A stretch of 64,000 nt of DNA from CAWFFV01 sp963814985 (GTDB taxonomy: Bacteria > Chloroflexota > Ktedonobacteria > Ktedonobacterales > Ktedonobacteraceae): positions 62,001 through 126,000 of the forward strand of contig CAWFFV010000013.1 of assembly GCA_963814985.1 (NCBI GenBank), in the 5' to 3' direction. Positions within the stretch are counted from its first letter, which is position 1. Every line of letters starts with the position of its first letter. The notes under the pieces were generated by a model. It was not told the DNA's origin. It worked only from the letters and a program-made list of their open reading frames with translations, and did no database searches. Shown one piece after another: positions 8,520 to 18,630 of this stretch. The translations under genes were made by a program, and so were the position numbers.

Positions 8520-9374
8520 ATGTCGCTTAGCTTCTTCTTACTCAGTGAAGCTAGTTTCCACGCAAGTTACTTAGTTACAAAGTGGATCGAGACCTTTAGC
8601 GGTATGCAAAATTTCCAGGGCATTGTTATTCGTGAAAAACCACTCTCAGACGACGAACAGATGTTAAGAGAACGATTCCATCAAGAGCATCGAGGAAAAA
8701 TGCAGTTGACAACGGCATCTGAGCAGCTTCTGAAAAAACTTTATCCTAATTTAAGTGAAACTGATCAGGCGATGATAAAGTTATTTGGGGTTTCGGGCCA
8801 CTCGGCAACTTATCATCCAGAAACCATATTTCTTGGCGTTAACCTTAATAGTTTAAAAGCAAAGCATTGGCTTACAGATACATATAGAACGTCTAATACG
8901 CCGTTTCTATTTATCTTTTTAGATCAAATTCTCGATTCGTGGTGGATAGAAATAACCAGATCACGTATCATAAACGGGCATTCCGCAGTTCTTCCTTACG
9001 CACGAGGGATGTTTGCTATTGAAAATATCGCTATGACGAAAAATATTGAAGATTTCAAAATGGCATCAGGAGCAACTATTCATTATATCGATAATGGTAT
9101 TGATACAGGCCCTATTATCAGAGCAGAGAGACTTGCAGAGCCATTCCGTTTTTGTTCTATATGGGAACAAAAGGGATACACTTTTTCTATTGTATTTGAC
9201 TTACTTGTCCAGGTAGCAAAGGAGATGATTGATAGACCACACACTATTCCAGTGGGAACAAGCTCAAATCCTAACCTGTTGGGCCCAGCTTTCAGCAAGA
9301 GGGATTTTACATTAGAAGCTCGTAAACAAGCCGAAGAAGGTTATTTAAAAATGAAGCAGTCAATAAATTCTTGA
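8520..9374 (+). CDS. Formyltransferase-like protein (GART/methionyl-tRNA formyltransferase fold)
   Basis: A 284-residue protein with the catalytic signature of folate-dependent formyltransferases: NGHSAVLPYARG corresponds to the Asn-x-His-x-SLLP-x-xRG motif and ATIHYIDNGIDTGPII to the HxxDxxxDTGxI motif. The N-terminal 100 residues do not look like a standard folate domain and carry an Asp/Glu-rich helical stretch. The C-terminal barrel domain of methionyl-tRNA formyltransferase is missing. It is therefore not fmt itself; a sugar- or amine-formylating enzyme of natural-product or cell-surface pathways is likelier. The start has a strong AGGAGG site ten bases upstream. The divergent neighbour is an M20 peptidase. 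Confidence 0.75.
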   Translation: MSLSFFLLSEASFHASYLVTKWIETFSGMQNFQGIVIREKPLSDDEQMLRERFHQEHRGKMQLTTASEQLLKKLYPNLSETDQAMIKLFGVSGHSATYHPETIFLGVNLNSLKAKHWLTDTYRTSNTPFLFIFLDQILDSWWIEITRSRIINGHSAVLPYARGMFAIENIAMTKNIEDFKMASGATIHYIDNGIDTGPIIRAERLAEPFRFCSIWEQKGYTFSIVFDLLVQVAKEMIDRPHTIPVGTSSNPNLLGPAFSKRDFTLEARKQAEEGYLKMKQSINS

Positions 9375-9454
9375 GAATATATTCATTGATAATAACTTCC
9401 TTCATCCTGAATAGTTAAGACATCACCGTCAGAATAGCAGAGGAAAAGTTTTGT

Positions 9455-11426
9455 ATGTCGAATGATCCAGAATATAATTCTCGCAGTCCTATGTCTTCAT
9501 TAGGATACTGGGGAACTGTAATTGTCACAGGTATTGTTATTATTACCTGTATCGTAGAAGCCATATATGGCCAAGAAGGCGCTCCCTATAATTTTTTTAT
9601 GTTTATCTTCAATGTAATAGGTACACTCCTTGCTTTTTTTCAGCTCTTTCGACCACAATTTAAACCATCTTCTCGTCCTCCATTTTCCTCATCATCTTTA
9701 ACAACTTTGCTGACAAAAAGTGTTCGCCCTGCCTGGTACGTCATCATGTCACTCCTTATGGTGGTTTCTCTTGCAAAATTGTTTGGTTTTCCGCTCAAGC
9801 CCAATCCCTCCTAAACCTGGTATCTCCTCATATGCAGCTTGCAGCACAGTGAAAACTGCTAATGCCAATTCAAGCGAGCACCTTAACAAGATAATACAAG
9901 TGGGTAGCAATCAAGATAGTGAGTGTATTGGGATTAGTGATGGAGGTTTTCCATTCGATACCAGTATGCTTCAAGGTGACGAAAGACCAGGTAACTACGC
10001 AACTATAAAATGGCAAGCACTTGAAAAACTAAACGCCGGTGATCTTGATGGAGCATATTCACTTTGGAATAAGGCCGGTGTTACAAACGATGCAGAAATG
10101 TTGATCTACTTTCAAAATCAGCTAGTGCTCACGAGCCACAATCCATATATTAATATTGTCGTAGGAACTATGTTGACAGGAGAATATGTTCGCACTGGAC
10201 GTGACATAATACAAGGAGTATATGTAGCACAGAAAGAAAATAACGATAACATGCCTGGATATTGTATATTTGTTGATCCTACTTCTCGAAATGCATGAAG
10301 ATACGCATATTAATTGCAAATTCGGGCGGAAGCGATTCCACAGAGAGAACAACTTATACTGGCATAGTGGCAAAAATGATTGCGGACCACAAAGATGGCA
10401 ATAATATCAAGGGTATTATTGGCTGGCCTTTTAGCGGACAATCCACCATCGCACAAACAGTACTGGCACCTCAACAGATACCAATTCTTTCACCCACCGC
10501 TTCAAGCACCTCTTTATCCGGAGACCCTTACTTTTGGCGTGTTGCACCCTTCTGATACAAACTCCGTCAAGCTGCAGTGCAGTATGTACAGCACAACTTG
10601 AGATCGCAGAAAGTTGCTGTTTTCTATGATTCTACAGATTCTTACAGCAGAAGTTTAGGAGAAGGTTTTATAAGTACGTTTGAATCAAAAACCCATCTTA
10701 GAGCATACAAGGAATCTTATATTCAAGGACATACCAATACAGAGCAGATGTAGAGTCTTATTATCAATGCACAGCAAGAGCAGGGGGATTAGATTTAATT
10801 TTCTTCGCCGGTTACTCAGGTGATGCCATTTATCTATTTCAGGCACTACCTCTGCCGCACAATTCCCTAATCTAAAAGTAATGGGAGGAGATGCGGTTTA
10901 TGATATAGGAAGCTATACTCAGGGTCCAAGCCAATTTCCGAAGGGGGCATGGGGCCGTCTCTTTTTTACTGCATTTGGTTATTCAGACACATGGGCGCAT
11001 TTTCAGCTATCACAACATCCTTTCTTTTGTGAGTATACCCATGCATTCGATCCTCAAACACTCATGCGGTGGCCTTGAAGATAATACAGAAATATTACTA
11101 CAATCGACCTGATGGCAATGCTATTCTCGCTTATGATGCCGCTATTACCTTAGTTCATGGCTGCTCGGATGCCATGCAGATAGCGCCTGAGCCATGGAGC
11201 AAGCAGTTTTTCCTTTCAAGACCTTAATCAAGCTCTCGGTGAGCTTAAGGGAAATAAAGCTATACATGGTGCCAGTGGACAGATAGCATTAGGTCCTGAT
11301 GGAGATCCAATAGATAAAGCAGTTGTTATTATAGGTGTCGATGCAAACGGTTCTACTTATTTGGATGATGTTTCTGGCTGCTTCACCAAAGAAGAAGATG
11401 CATGCAAGTACCGGTCAACACCGTGA
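9455..11426 (+). pseudogene. Decayed receptor-type ligand-binding protein
   Basis: Fragments in several frames together retrace one protein. The first piece (9455-9814) holds two membrane segments. The next (to 10298) has a TPR-like linker (NAGDLDGAYSLWNKAGV), then come pieces matching a Peripla_BP_6-type ligand-binding fold: IIGWPFSGQSTIAQ, IPILSPTASSTSLSG, KVAVFYDSTDSYSRSLGEGF, GGLDLIFFAGYSGDA and, at the 3' end, GASGQIALGPDGDP. At least five stops or frameshifts interrupt it (about 9800, 10296, 10553, 10751, 10790, 11080). The same order of parts, without lesions, is in the gene at 20842-23097, so this looks like a decayed paralogue. It resembles branched-chain amino-acid binding proteins, but tethered to the membrane. 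Confidence 0.7.
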
Positions 11427-11450
11427 TACAAAGGTAGTAATGATGAGACA

Positions 11451-11639
11451 ATGAACAAACCTATCGTTTTTATCCATGGATCGGGCGATAGCGCTCCTAT
11501 CTGGCGGCTACAGGTCGAACATTTTGGGACACAACAGGCCTTCCCTATTGATCTGCCTGGACATGGCCGGCGACCCGATACTCTGCCGACAGAGGTGACG
11601 GTACAGGACTAGTTTACGTTACGGCTTGAGCGTCCCATT
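11451..11639 (+). pseudogene. Truncated alpha/beta hydrolase, copy 1
   Basis: The first codons to CGTCCCATT match the 5' part of the intact hydrolase at 17789, with an internal deletion after GTACAGGACTA that creates a TAG stop. Homology ends abruptly at 11639, exactly where copy 2 (14101) also ends, and the same hairpin sequence follows. The nucleophile, acid and histidine are all lost. Confidence 0.8.
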
Positions 11640-11684
11640 GTACACCCCCACGGGGTTTTAGGGGATTCGATCCGTTTTAGGATA
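11640..11684. repeat. Two-hairpin repeat, copy 1, at the hydrolase breakpoint
   Basis: The sequence holds a C-rich/G-rich stem, AGGGGATTC, then ATCC pairing with GGAT. A near-identical 45-bp sequence occurs at 14322-14366, in both cases joined to the same base of a truncated hydrolase gene. The design resembles the element end at 5261. Confidence 0.6.
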
Positions 11685-12124
11685 CTGCACGGAAGCGCCA
11701 AATAAGCTTCACAGTAGCTATTTGGAGACCATCCCCCTATAAGTAGGAATGAGAAAAACTCTTCTTGAAACTTTCCTAGACTTCGGAGGAATAGGCCTGT
11801 AGAGAGCTTTATTAATTTATAGTGAATTATGGAATTTTTTATGTATTTGCTAAAGAGCAAATAATTATGTTATAATAGTATTACGGAAAAAGAGTCACTC
11901 TCTGTCTCTTTCTTCCCACAGGAACAGCTTCGGCCCTTCCCTGCTTCTGCGCTCTTCAAGTAAAGGCCACTGAATATCCCCTCTGTCGATTTGACGAGGA
12001 GCCAGGTAAACAACGACGGTGATCTGAAACTTCGAAGACCACACGAACACCTGACTTACTACACCGAAAAGAAACATTTCTCTGTCAACTGTAGTAACAT
12101 GTCAAATGAGGAAGGAAGAACATC
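11685..12124. other. Intergenic region upstream of the LGFP gene
   Basis: About 440 bp with no supportable gene. It holds AT-rich sequence, a good promoter at 11847-11876 and, near 12122, the first of three 30-bp repeats that run into the LGFP gene. Short minus-strand frames here lack ribosome sites and recognisable content. Confidence 0.5.
11847..11876 (+). promoter_or_regulatory. Sigma70-type promoter for the LGFP-repeat gene
   Basis: TTGCTA (11847-11852), an 18-bp spacer and a consensus TATAAT (11871-11876). The next plus-strand gene starts at 12125, giving a leader of about 240 nt. Confidence 0.5.
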
Positions 12125-12211
12125 GTGCAAACACCTGTAGGCAGGAAAAACATCGGACAAATACCCGTAGAAAAGAAGAACATCGGGCAAATACCTGTAG
12201 GAAATCTATCA
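12122..12211 (+). repeat. Three 30-bp tandem repeats at the start of the LGFP gene
   Basis: Three units begin CATCG(T/G)(G/A)CAAA at 12122, 12152 and 12182, each about 30 bp. They encode a 10-residue period (NIGQIPV) at the protein N-terminus. The GTG start codon lies inside the first unit, where the other units have a glycine codon. Confidence 0.7.
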
Positions 12212-13279
12212 CCGAGTATGCAGATCGAACTGAAGTTCAATGAACTGGGCGGTCAGGCCGTTCTAGGTGTACCACAGGGAGACGCGGCCCCAACCCTAAA
12301 TAACACTGGCTACTTCCAGAATTTCTCGAATGGCTGGTCCATCTTCTGGTCCCCAGGTACGGGTGCTCATGAGGTACATGGAGACATTCGTGGCAAGTGG
12401 GCAGAACTCAGTTGGGAGCGCGGCTTCCTGGGATACCCACTCACCGATGAGACCGGCGCTCCAGACGGTATTGGACGCTACAACCATTTCCAGGGCGGTT
12501 CGATCTACTGGAGTCCAGGTACGGGCGCTCATGAGGTACATGGAGACATTCGTGGCAAGTGGGCAGAACTTGGCTGGGAGCGCGGCTTCCTGGGATACCC
12601 ACTCACCGATGAGACCGGCGCTCCAGACGGTATTGGGCGCTACAACCACTTCCAGGGCGGTTCGATCTACTGGAGTCCAGATACGGGTGCTCATGAGGTA
12701 CATGGAGACATTCGCGGCAGGTGGGCAGAACTTGGCTGGGAGCGCAGTTTCCTGGGATACCCACTCACCGATGAGCACGACTGCCCACCGGGCAGATGCA
12801 GCGATTTTCAGAACGGTACAATCTCCTGGACCCCTCAGGGCGGCTCCCAAGACAAACCGCAGACGTTCGTTGTAGATGCACCTGATATCACCTTCGGGAC
12901 TGGCATTGCCGCTGGTGGCCACGCAACGCTTATCCTCGCGAGCAACGGTGTTGTCACGTTCCAAGGACATTTGCATGATAGTGGCTTTCCTTCCTACGAC
13001 TTCCTTGCGGTGTTCACCGTCAAAGATAGTACTGGGCAGGCGGCATACACGGCGAGCCACACAGGTAGGCTACACGGCACCGATGAGTCGGGGAGTCGGG
13101 ATGGTGACTGGGATGAGACAACCAGCAACGACCTGGTCAGACAAAACTGGCCCCTCATCCGCGCTGGGACAAGCGGCTGGAAGGTCGATGTCACATCTGA
13201 CTGGAGTCCTCAGAAGATCGCTGAGGATGTCCTGTCTGTGGTTGGCACAGCTGTAGGGATCGTCGCTCTTTTCATTTAG
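12125..13279 (+). CDS. LGFP-repeat protein with unknown C-terminal domain
   Basis: A 384-residue protein. After the short NIGQIPV repeats come LGFP repeats (PF08310 type), each about 54 residues with the motif ERGFLGYPLTDE and the Trp-rich partner GSIYWSP. Two and a half units are nearly identical in DNA, with a 162-bp period (12361, 12523, 12685). LGFP repeats bind cell-wall or surface glycans in Actinobacteria. The last 130 residues form an unrecognised beta-rich region ending in a hydrophobic stretch (VVGTAVGIVALFI) that could be a membrane tail. No N-terminal signal peptide is seen. The GTG start has an AGGAAGG site eight bases upstream. Long antisense frames mirror the repeats and are not genes. 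Confidence 0.8.
   Translation: MQTPVGRKNIGQIPVEKKNIGQIPVGNLSPSMQIELKFNELGGQAVLGVPQGDAAPTLNNTGYFQNFSNGWSIFWSPGTGAHEVHGDIRGKWAELSWERGFLGYPLTDETGAPDGIGRYNHFQGGSIYWSPGTGAHEVHGDIRGKWAELGWERGFLGYPLTDETGAPDGIGRYNHFQGGSIYWSPDTGAHEVHGDIRGRWAELGWERSFLGYPLTDEHDCPPGRCSDFQNGTISWTPQGGSQDKPQTFVVDAPDITFGTGIAAGGHATLILASNGVVTFQGHLHDSGFPSYDFLAVFTVKDSTGQAAYTASHTGRLHGTDESGSRDGDWDETTSNDLVRQNWPLIRAGTSGWKVDVTSDWSPQKIAEDVLSVVGTAVGIVALFI
12361..12770 (+). repeat. 162-bp tandem repeats encoding LGFP units
   Basis: Three start points 162 bp apart (GGGTGCTCATGAGG and close variants at 12361, 12523 and 12685). Differences between units are few and mostly synonymous, which points to recent internal duplication or gene conversion. 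Confidence 0.85.
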
Positions 13280-13380
13280 TGTTCCTCCGAAAATGGGTTT
13301 CTCATGCCGGGATAAAGCTCCACATGTAACTCATTCTCATCAGCTTCTCTGACATGCAAAGTCATAGGGCCTTAGACTAA

Positions 13381-13490
13381 AGACCGTTCCAGAACAGGGG
13401 CTAAACCGATAGGTGGATTTCGAAGGACCGAGGAGAATTACAGACGAGGTCTGACCACCAAATTTCTTCGCCCCCATTCTGGAACGGTCT
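13381..13490. repeat. MITE-like element with terminal inverted repeats
   Basis: AGACCGTTCCAGAA at 13381 is matched by its exact reverse complement TTCTGGAACGGTCT ending at 13490, and the match extends imperfectly inward (GGGG and CCCC). The 110-bp interior has no reading frame. AGACT just outside the left end faces AGTCT just outside the right end. It is either a small non-autonomous transposable element or a long hairpin after the LGFP gene. Confidence 0.5.
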
Positions 13491-13896
13491 CTTCAAGTCT
13501 GTTGTTTTCTGTGAAAACATTCACTTGAGCTGGGGTGTCTTTTGCCTGTTTGATTTCGTTTATCTGAGATGCTTTTGCAAGAAGGATGTGCCTCATTGAG
13601 ATTCCTTTGTGACGAGGAATCAGGCATACTCTTCTTCACTCCTTTTATACTTTTAGCCAGCAGGGTCAAAATCTGACGAACACCCTTTTTGGAAAAAACC
13701 TCTTGCTTTTAGCGCGAGAATTGGGTATGCTTGAGGGGCAGAATCATGCAGTTGCCTCTGTCATTCTTCAGCAACTTTACATGCGGTTCTCTCCACCTAC
13801 CACATCTCATTGCTCATATCTCTCAGGAGCGACGCGCTCGTTGGTGAGTGTTTTTGCTTTTGCAAAGACGTATCTAGAGCAAAGGGAGGAACAACG
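13491..13896. other. Intergenic region without recognisable genes
   Basis: About 400 bp. A 65-residue open frame at 13703-13900 has no ribosome site and no recognisable content. Nothing else was seen. Confidence 0.4.
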
Positions 13897-14070
13897 ATGA
13901 CATCCACTCAGCACAATGATCCTTTGGAAACAAGCAAAGCTCCTCTTCATGTCCTGATTATCGGCGGAGAGATCAGGGGCCTGTGTCTGGCGCAGGGCCT
14001 CAAGAAGTCGGGAATCACGGTCGCCGTCTATGAACGTGACCGATCAGCGGAAACATACCAGCCAAACTGA
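13897..14070 (+). pseudogene. Truncated FAD-dependent monooxygenase (N-terminal fragment)
   Basis: Starts at an ATG with a GGGAGGA site and encodes 57 residues. The segment LHVLIIGGEIRGLCLAQGLKKSGITVAVYERD is the Rossmann beta-alpha-beta start of an aromatic-ring hydroxylase-type flavoprotein, quoted here in parts: LHVLIIGG, LCLAQGLKKSG and VAVYERD. The third glycine region reads GGEIRG instead of GGGIGG. The gene stops where about 350 more residues would be expected, so it is a remnant. Confidence 0.7.
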
Positions 14071-14100
14071 GAAGAACTAATGCAATGAAAGGACGAGATA

Positions 14101-14343
14101 ATGAGCAAGCCAATTGTTTTTATTCATGGATCAGGCGATAGCGCTCCTATCTGGCGGCTACAGGTTGAACATATTGGGACACAACCAGGTCTTCTCCTAT
14201 TAGATCTACCTGGACATGGTCAACGACCTGATACTCTTACGGCTGAGACAACGGTACAGGACTATGCACAGGCAGCTTACGAGATTGTGACTCATGAGTT
14301 ATACGGCTTGAGCGTCCCATTGTACACCCCTACAGGGTTTTAG
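14101..14343 (+). pseudogene. Truncated alpha/beta hydrolase, copy 2
   Basis: Encodes the first 73 residues of the hydrolase found intact at 17789 (KPIVFIHGSGDSAPIW), then runs into the two-hairpin repeat after CGTCCCATT (14321) and stops at 14341-14343. A small insertion is seen near ATACGGC. It lacks the GHSLGG nucleophile elbow and the acid and histidine residues. It lies directly upstream of the TIR-STAND gene. Confidence 0.8.
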
Positions 14344-14366
14344 GGGATTCGATCCGTTTTAGGATA
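14322..14366. repeat. Two-hairpin repeat, copy 2, at the hydrolase breakpoint
   Basis: Differs from the copy at 11640-11684 at only a few bases and joins the hydrolase fragment at the identical base. It contains AGGGGATTCGATCC and TTTTAGGAT. Confidence 0.6.
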
Positions 14367-14550
14367 GTGTAGCTCCTACATGAAAGCTTCTCTGGAAAAA
14401 ATGACACATCTCCGATGCTTTAGCTAGTCTGTATTTATCTCTGATTCATCTTATGCAGTAAGCTATACTGGAGCTTACATGCTATAAAAGAGCAAATTCA
14501 CTAATATAGATACAAGGAATTCCTGAGCCACTGAGAAGGAGTTCACCGCC

Positions 14551-17500
14551 TTGCAGGATGCACACGAAAACGGACAAAAAGATTTTTTCATCAGTTACAA
14601 TAGCGCTGATAAAGCCTGGGCTGAATGGATTGCATGGCAGTTAGAAGAGGCCAAGTTTACCACTATTATTCGATCGTGGGATTTCCGACCTGGTTCACAT
14701 CTTGTACAGGAGATGGATAGAGCAGCGCAGGAAGCGCAACGGACGATTTTGAGTTCTTTCACCTGATTATCTGAAATCTGATGATACTCAGGCAGAGTGG
14801 GCTGCTGCATTCAACCGTGACCCAAAAGGGGAACATGGTCTCTTATTACCTGTACAAGTTCTGGAATGTGAAGTCAAGGGTCTCCTGGAATCAATCATCC
14901 ATGTCGATCTGGTAGGGTGCAAAGAATCAGTCGCACGTGAGAGACTGCTTATGGGTGTACAACGCACCCGTGCGAAGCCATCCATTCCACCAGATTTCCC
15001 TGGTACAGAAAAAACACAGCATACAGAGGCTAAACAACCCTTCTTTCCAGGTCTGCTCTGGAATGTTCCACATGAACGCAATTCACTGTTCACAGGGCGT
15101 GAAGAGGTCCTCAAGCGCCTGCATGACATGCTAACAGCCAACAAATCAGCTGCGCTGACACAATCTCAGGCGATTAGTGGATTAGGAGGGATAGGCAAAA
15201 CACAAACGGCTATTGAATACGCCCATCGCTACCGTGAAGAGTACAAGGCTGTGATGTGGGCAAGGGCAGACTTACAAGATACGCTTGTTGAGGATTTTTC
15301 CGCCATAGCAGGATTGTTGAAGCTTACAGAAAAAGATGCGCAAGATCAAAAACTTGCCGTCAATGCTGTCAAACGCTGGATGGAGAGTCATACCGACTGG
15401 CTACTCACCCTTGATAATGCCGATGATCTGACAATTGTCAAAAATTTTATCCCCTCAGAAGCCAAAGGGCATATTATTCTGACCACTCGTGCCCAGGCAA
15501 CGGGCAAACTAGCTCACTCTATCGAAGTTGAAAAAATGGCACCGGAAGAAGGTGCTCTCTTCCTGCTTCGCCGTGCCAACATGATTACGCTCCATGACTC
15601 ACCCAATAACATTTCTACAGCAGATTATAATCAAGCCAAAGAGATCTCAATAGTGGTAGATGGACTCCCCCTGGCACTTGAACATGCTGGCGCTTACATC
15701 GAGGAAACTGGATGTGGCTTATTTGGCTATATGAATAGATACCAGCAAAGGCACGATATTGTCTTGACATGGTACAGCAAACTTGACACTAACCATCCTC
15801 CGTCTGTTGCCACTACATGGTCACTCTCTTTTGAGAAAGTTGAGCAGAATAACCCTGCTGCTGCCGAGCTATTGAGATTTTTTGCCTTTCTCCACTCCGA
15901 TGCCATACCAGAAGAGATTATTACCGAGGGCGCTTCCCATCTGGGTCCTAAACTTGAAACAATTGCTAAAGATATATTTGAGTTGGACGAAGCAGTCAGT
16001 GAACTTCGTAAATACTCCCTCATCCACTCTAATGCAGACACCAGAACATTCACCGTCCACCGCCTTGTACAGGCTGTTCTCAAAGATAGAATGGACTCAG
16101 ATACACAGCGCCAATGGGTAGAACGAACGATACTAGCCACTAATACAGTATTTCCAAATGTGGAGTTTGCGGCATGGCAACAATGCCAACGCAATATTGC
16201 ACATGCACAAATATGTGCAGCCCTGATCAGGCAATGGAGTATCATAAATATAGAAGCGGCACGATTGCTTAACGTTGCAGGACAATACTTGTGCGAACGT
16301 GCCCAATACACAGAAGCCGAATCACTCCTCAAGCGGGCATTAGAAATTCGTGAACATATTCGTGAATCTGAACATTTTGATGTAGCGCAAAGCCTTAACA
16401 GTCTTGTGGAACTCTATCGCCTCCAGGGAAAGTATGTGCAAGCCATGCCACTTTGTGAACGAGCGCTGGCGATACATGAGAACATTGTAGAGACAGAACA
16501 TCCTGATATGGCCCTAAGTCTCAACAATCTGGCAAGACTCTATCACCATCTAGGGAAGTACAATGATGCGACAACACTCTATCAGCGAGCAAGAGCAATT
16601 CGTGAGACAACGCTGGGTTCCGAGCATCCTGATGTGGCAACGAGCCTTAACGACCTCGCAACACTCTATAGTACCCAGGGTAAGTATACAGAGGCTGAAC
16701 AGCTTCATCGACAAGCACTAGCAATACGCAAGAAAGTTCTTGGCTCCGACCACCCTGATGTTGCGCTAAGCCTCAACAATTTAGCTGTGCTCTACAGCAA
16801 GCAGGGTAAGTATACAGAGGCTGAACAGCTTCATCGACAAGCACTCTTGATCCGTGGAGATAGCCCTGGGTTCCGAGCATCCTGATGTGGCAAGCAGCCT
16901 CGACAGTTTAGCCAGCCTCTACCGAGAGCAAGGCAAATATACTCTGGCTGAACCACTCTTCCAACAAGCACGATTGATCCGTGAGACCGTTCTTGGCTCC
17001 GAGCATCCCGATGTGGCAAGCAGCCTCAACAGTTTAGCCATGCTCTACCACGATCAGAACAAGTATGCTCTGGCTGATCCCCTCTTACAACAAGCACTCT
17101 TGATCAACGAAAAAGCTCTCGGCCCTGAACATCCACAGACGGCAAATATTCTTCACTGCTTAGCCTTGCATTACCAAGATCAGGGCAAGCACGCCCAATC
17201 TATATTACTTCATAGACGATCGCAAGCAATATCTGAGAAAGCCTTCAGTTAAGAGAACATCTCCTCGATATAGCAACTAGCCTCCATAATACAGCAGAAA
17301 TCTACCAAACTCAAGGCAAGTATGCTCTGGCTGAACAACTCTATCAACAGAGTTACTGCGTAATACATGAGCAGGCGCGGGGATTAGAAGACATCCAACG
17401 TCGCACTAGCACTCTACAGTAGTTAGCGAGTCTCTACCAATCTCAAGGCAAATACAATAAAGCCGAACAGTTTTACAGGCGAGCACTCGTAATTTACAAG

Positions 17501-17731
17501 CAAACATTCGGTGCTGAATATCCCAAAGTAGTAGATATTTTGCAACGCCTTGCGACTCTCTCACAGAGAGTCAAAACAGCGACGCAAGCGGTAGGGTTAG
17601 CAATGAGCGTGGGTGCTCATCACTACGGCAGAGATGGATATATTGCCCTCTTGAATGTGTGTTTTTGGCGTAGGTGCTTGGTTTACAAGACCATACCTGT
17701 TATCTTGCAAATACATCACGGGCTTGTCTGA
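14551..17731 (+). pseudogene. Disrupted TIR-STAND(NB-ARC)-TPR protein
   Basis: One gene in four pieces. It starts at a TTG with an AGAAGGAG site. Residues 1-70 are a TIR-like domain (KDFFISYNSADKAWAEWIAW, WDFRPGSH). A +1 indel near 14752 shifts the frame, which resumes as VLSPDYLKSDD. The NB-ARC-type ATPase follows, with Walker A SGLGGIGKTQTA, Walker B WLLTLDNADD and the GLPLALEHAGAYI motif. At least eight TPR units of 42 residues follow (LNNLAVLYSKQGKYTEAEQL). An extra G at about 16857, a further shift near 17250 and a TAG at 17420 interrupt the TPR part. Such proteins are candidate anti-phage sensors: TPRs sense, STAND oligomerises, and TIR acts on NAD or related substrates. The lesions suggest it is inactive, unless some are sequencing errors. 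Confidence 0.8.
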
Positions 17732-17788
17732 ACCGCGCCCCTACGAACCTTACTTCTCGATGTGTTTTCTTAGCGAAAGGATAACAAG

Positions 17789-18511
17789 ATGAGCAAGCCA
17801 ATTGTTTTTATCCATGGATCGGGCGATAGCGCTCCTATCTGGCGGCTACAGGTCGAACATTTTGGGACACAACAGGCCTTCCCCATTGACCTACCTGGGC
17901 ACGGCCAGCGATCCGATACTCTTACGGCAGAGACAACGGTACAGGACTATGCACGGGCAGTTTATGAGATTGTGACTCACGAGTTACGGCTTGAGCGTCC
18001 CATTATCGCAGGTCACTCATTAGGGGGTGCGGTTGCCCTTATGATGGGGTTGGAGTACGGTTCTGCGCTGGGAGGGTTGATCTTGATCGGGACAGGGGCA
18101 CGCTTGCGCGTTCAATCAGCAACCCTGGATGAGGCCAGAGATACGCCTGAGCAAGCACGCCTGCGCCTCTCACAACTCTGTGTGGCACAGGTCAACATCG
18201 CGACAGTCCCTCAAGCGATCATTCAGGAGCTACCTATGCCAGGGCCAACAATTCTTTACCGCGATCTGGCAGCCTGCAATCGTTTTGACATCACTTCGAG
18301 GCTATATGAAATACATTTACCAACATTGATTATTTGCGGGATGGATGATGTTATGACACCTGTTAAATATAGTGAGTATCTCCATCGACAGATAGCAGGC
18401 TCGATGCTGCATATCATTCCTGACGCTGGACACTATGTGATGAGAGAACAGCCGGAGGCCGTGAATACGGCGATTGCGACATGGCTCAAGATGGTGGATG
18501 TCCAGCAATAA
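17789..18511 (+). CDS. Alpha/beta hydrolase, intact copy
   Basis: A 240-residue hydrolase with all three catalytic elements: nucleophile elbow AGHSLGGAV (Ser about 77), acid in CGMDDVMTP and histidine in PDAGHYVMREQP. The oxyanion-hole motif is FIHGSGDSAPIW. Substrate is unknown; its size fits the esterase or BioH-like group. It begins at an ATG with an AAAGGA site. It is the parent type of the two truncated copies at 11451 and 14101, and sits just downstream of the disrupted TIR-STAND gene, so that gene is flanked by two copies of the hydrolase start in direct orientation. Confidence 0.9.
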   Translation: MSKPIVFIHGSGDSAPIWRLQVEHFGTQQAFPIDLPGHGQRSDTLTAETTVQDYARAVYEIVTHELRLERPIIAGHSLGGAVALMMGLEYGSALGGLILIGTGARLRVQSATLDEARDTPEQARLRLSQLCVAQVNIATVPQAIIQELPMPGPTILYRDLAACNRFDITSRLYEIHLPTLIICGMDDVMTPVKYSEYLHRQIAGSMLHIIPDAGHYVMREQPEAVNTAIATWLKMVDVQQ

Positions 18512-18630
18512 CCCTCTCGACTCTCAGTAGACGTTCGTGTTACAATAGGCTCCACAAAGTACGAGCGAAAACGTATGCTTACGGCATATTTCATAACTGA
18601 CCAATCAGAAAACACTAGGGGAGCAATGAG

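Noticed and set aside
12296..13060. A 254-residue antisense frame across the LGFP gene
   Set aside because: It mirrors the 162-bp repeats, has no ribosome site and no recognisable family.
13703..13900. A 65-residue frame before the truncated flavoprotein
   Set aside because: No start signal and no recognisable content; it ends at the true ATG of the fragment.
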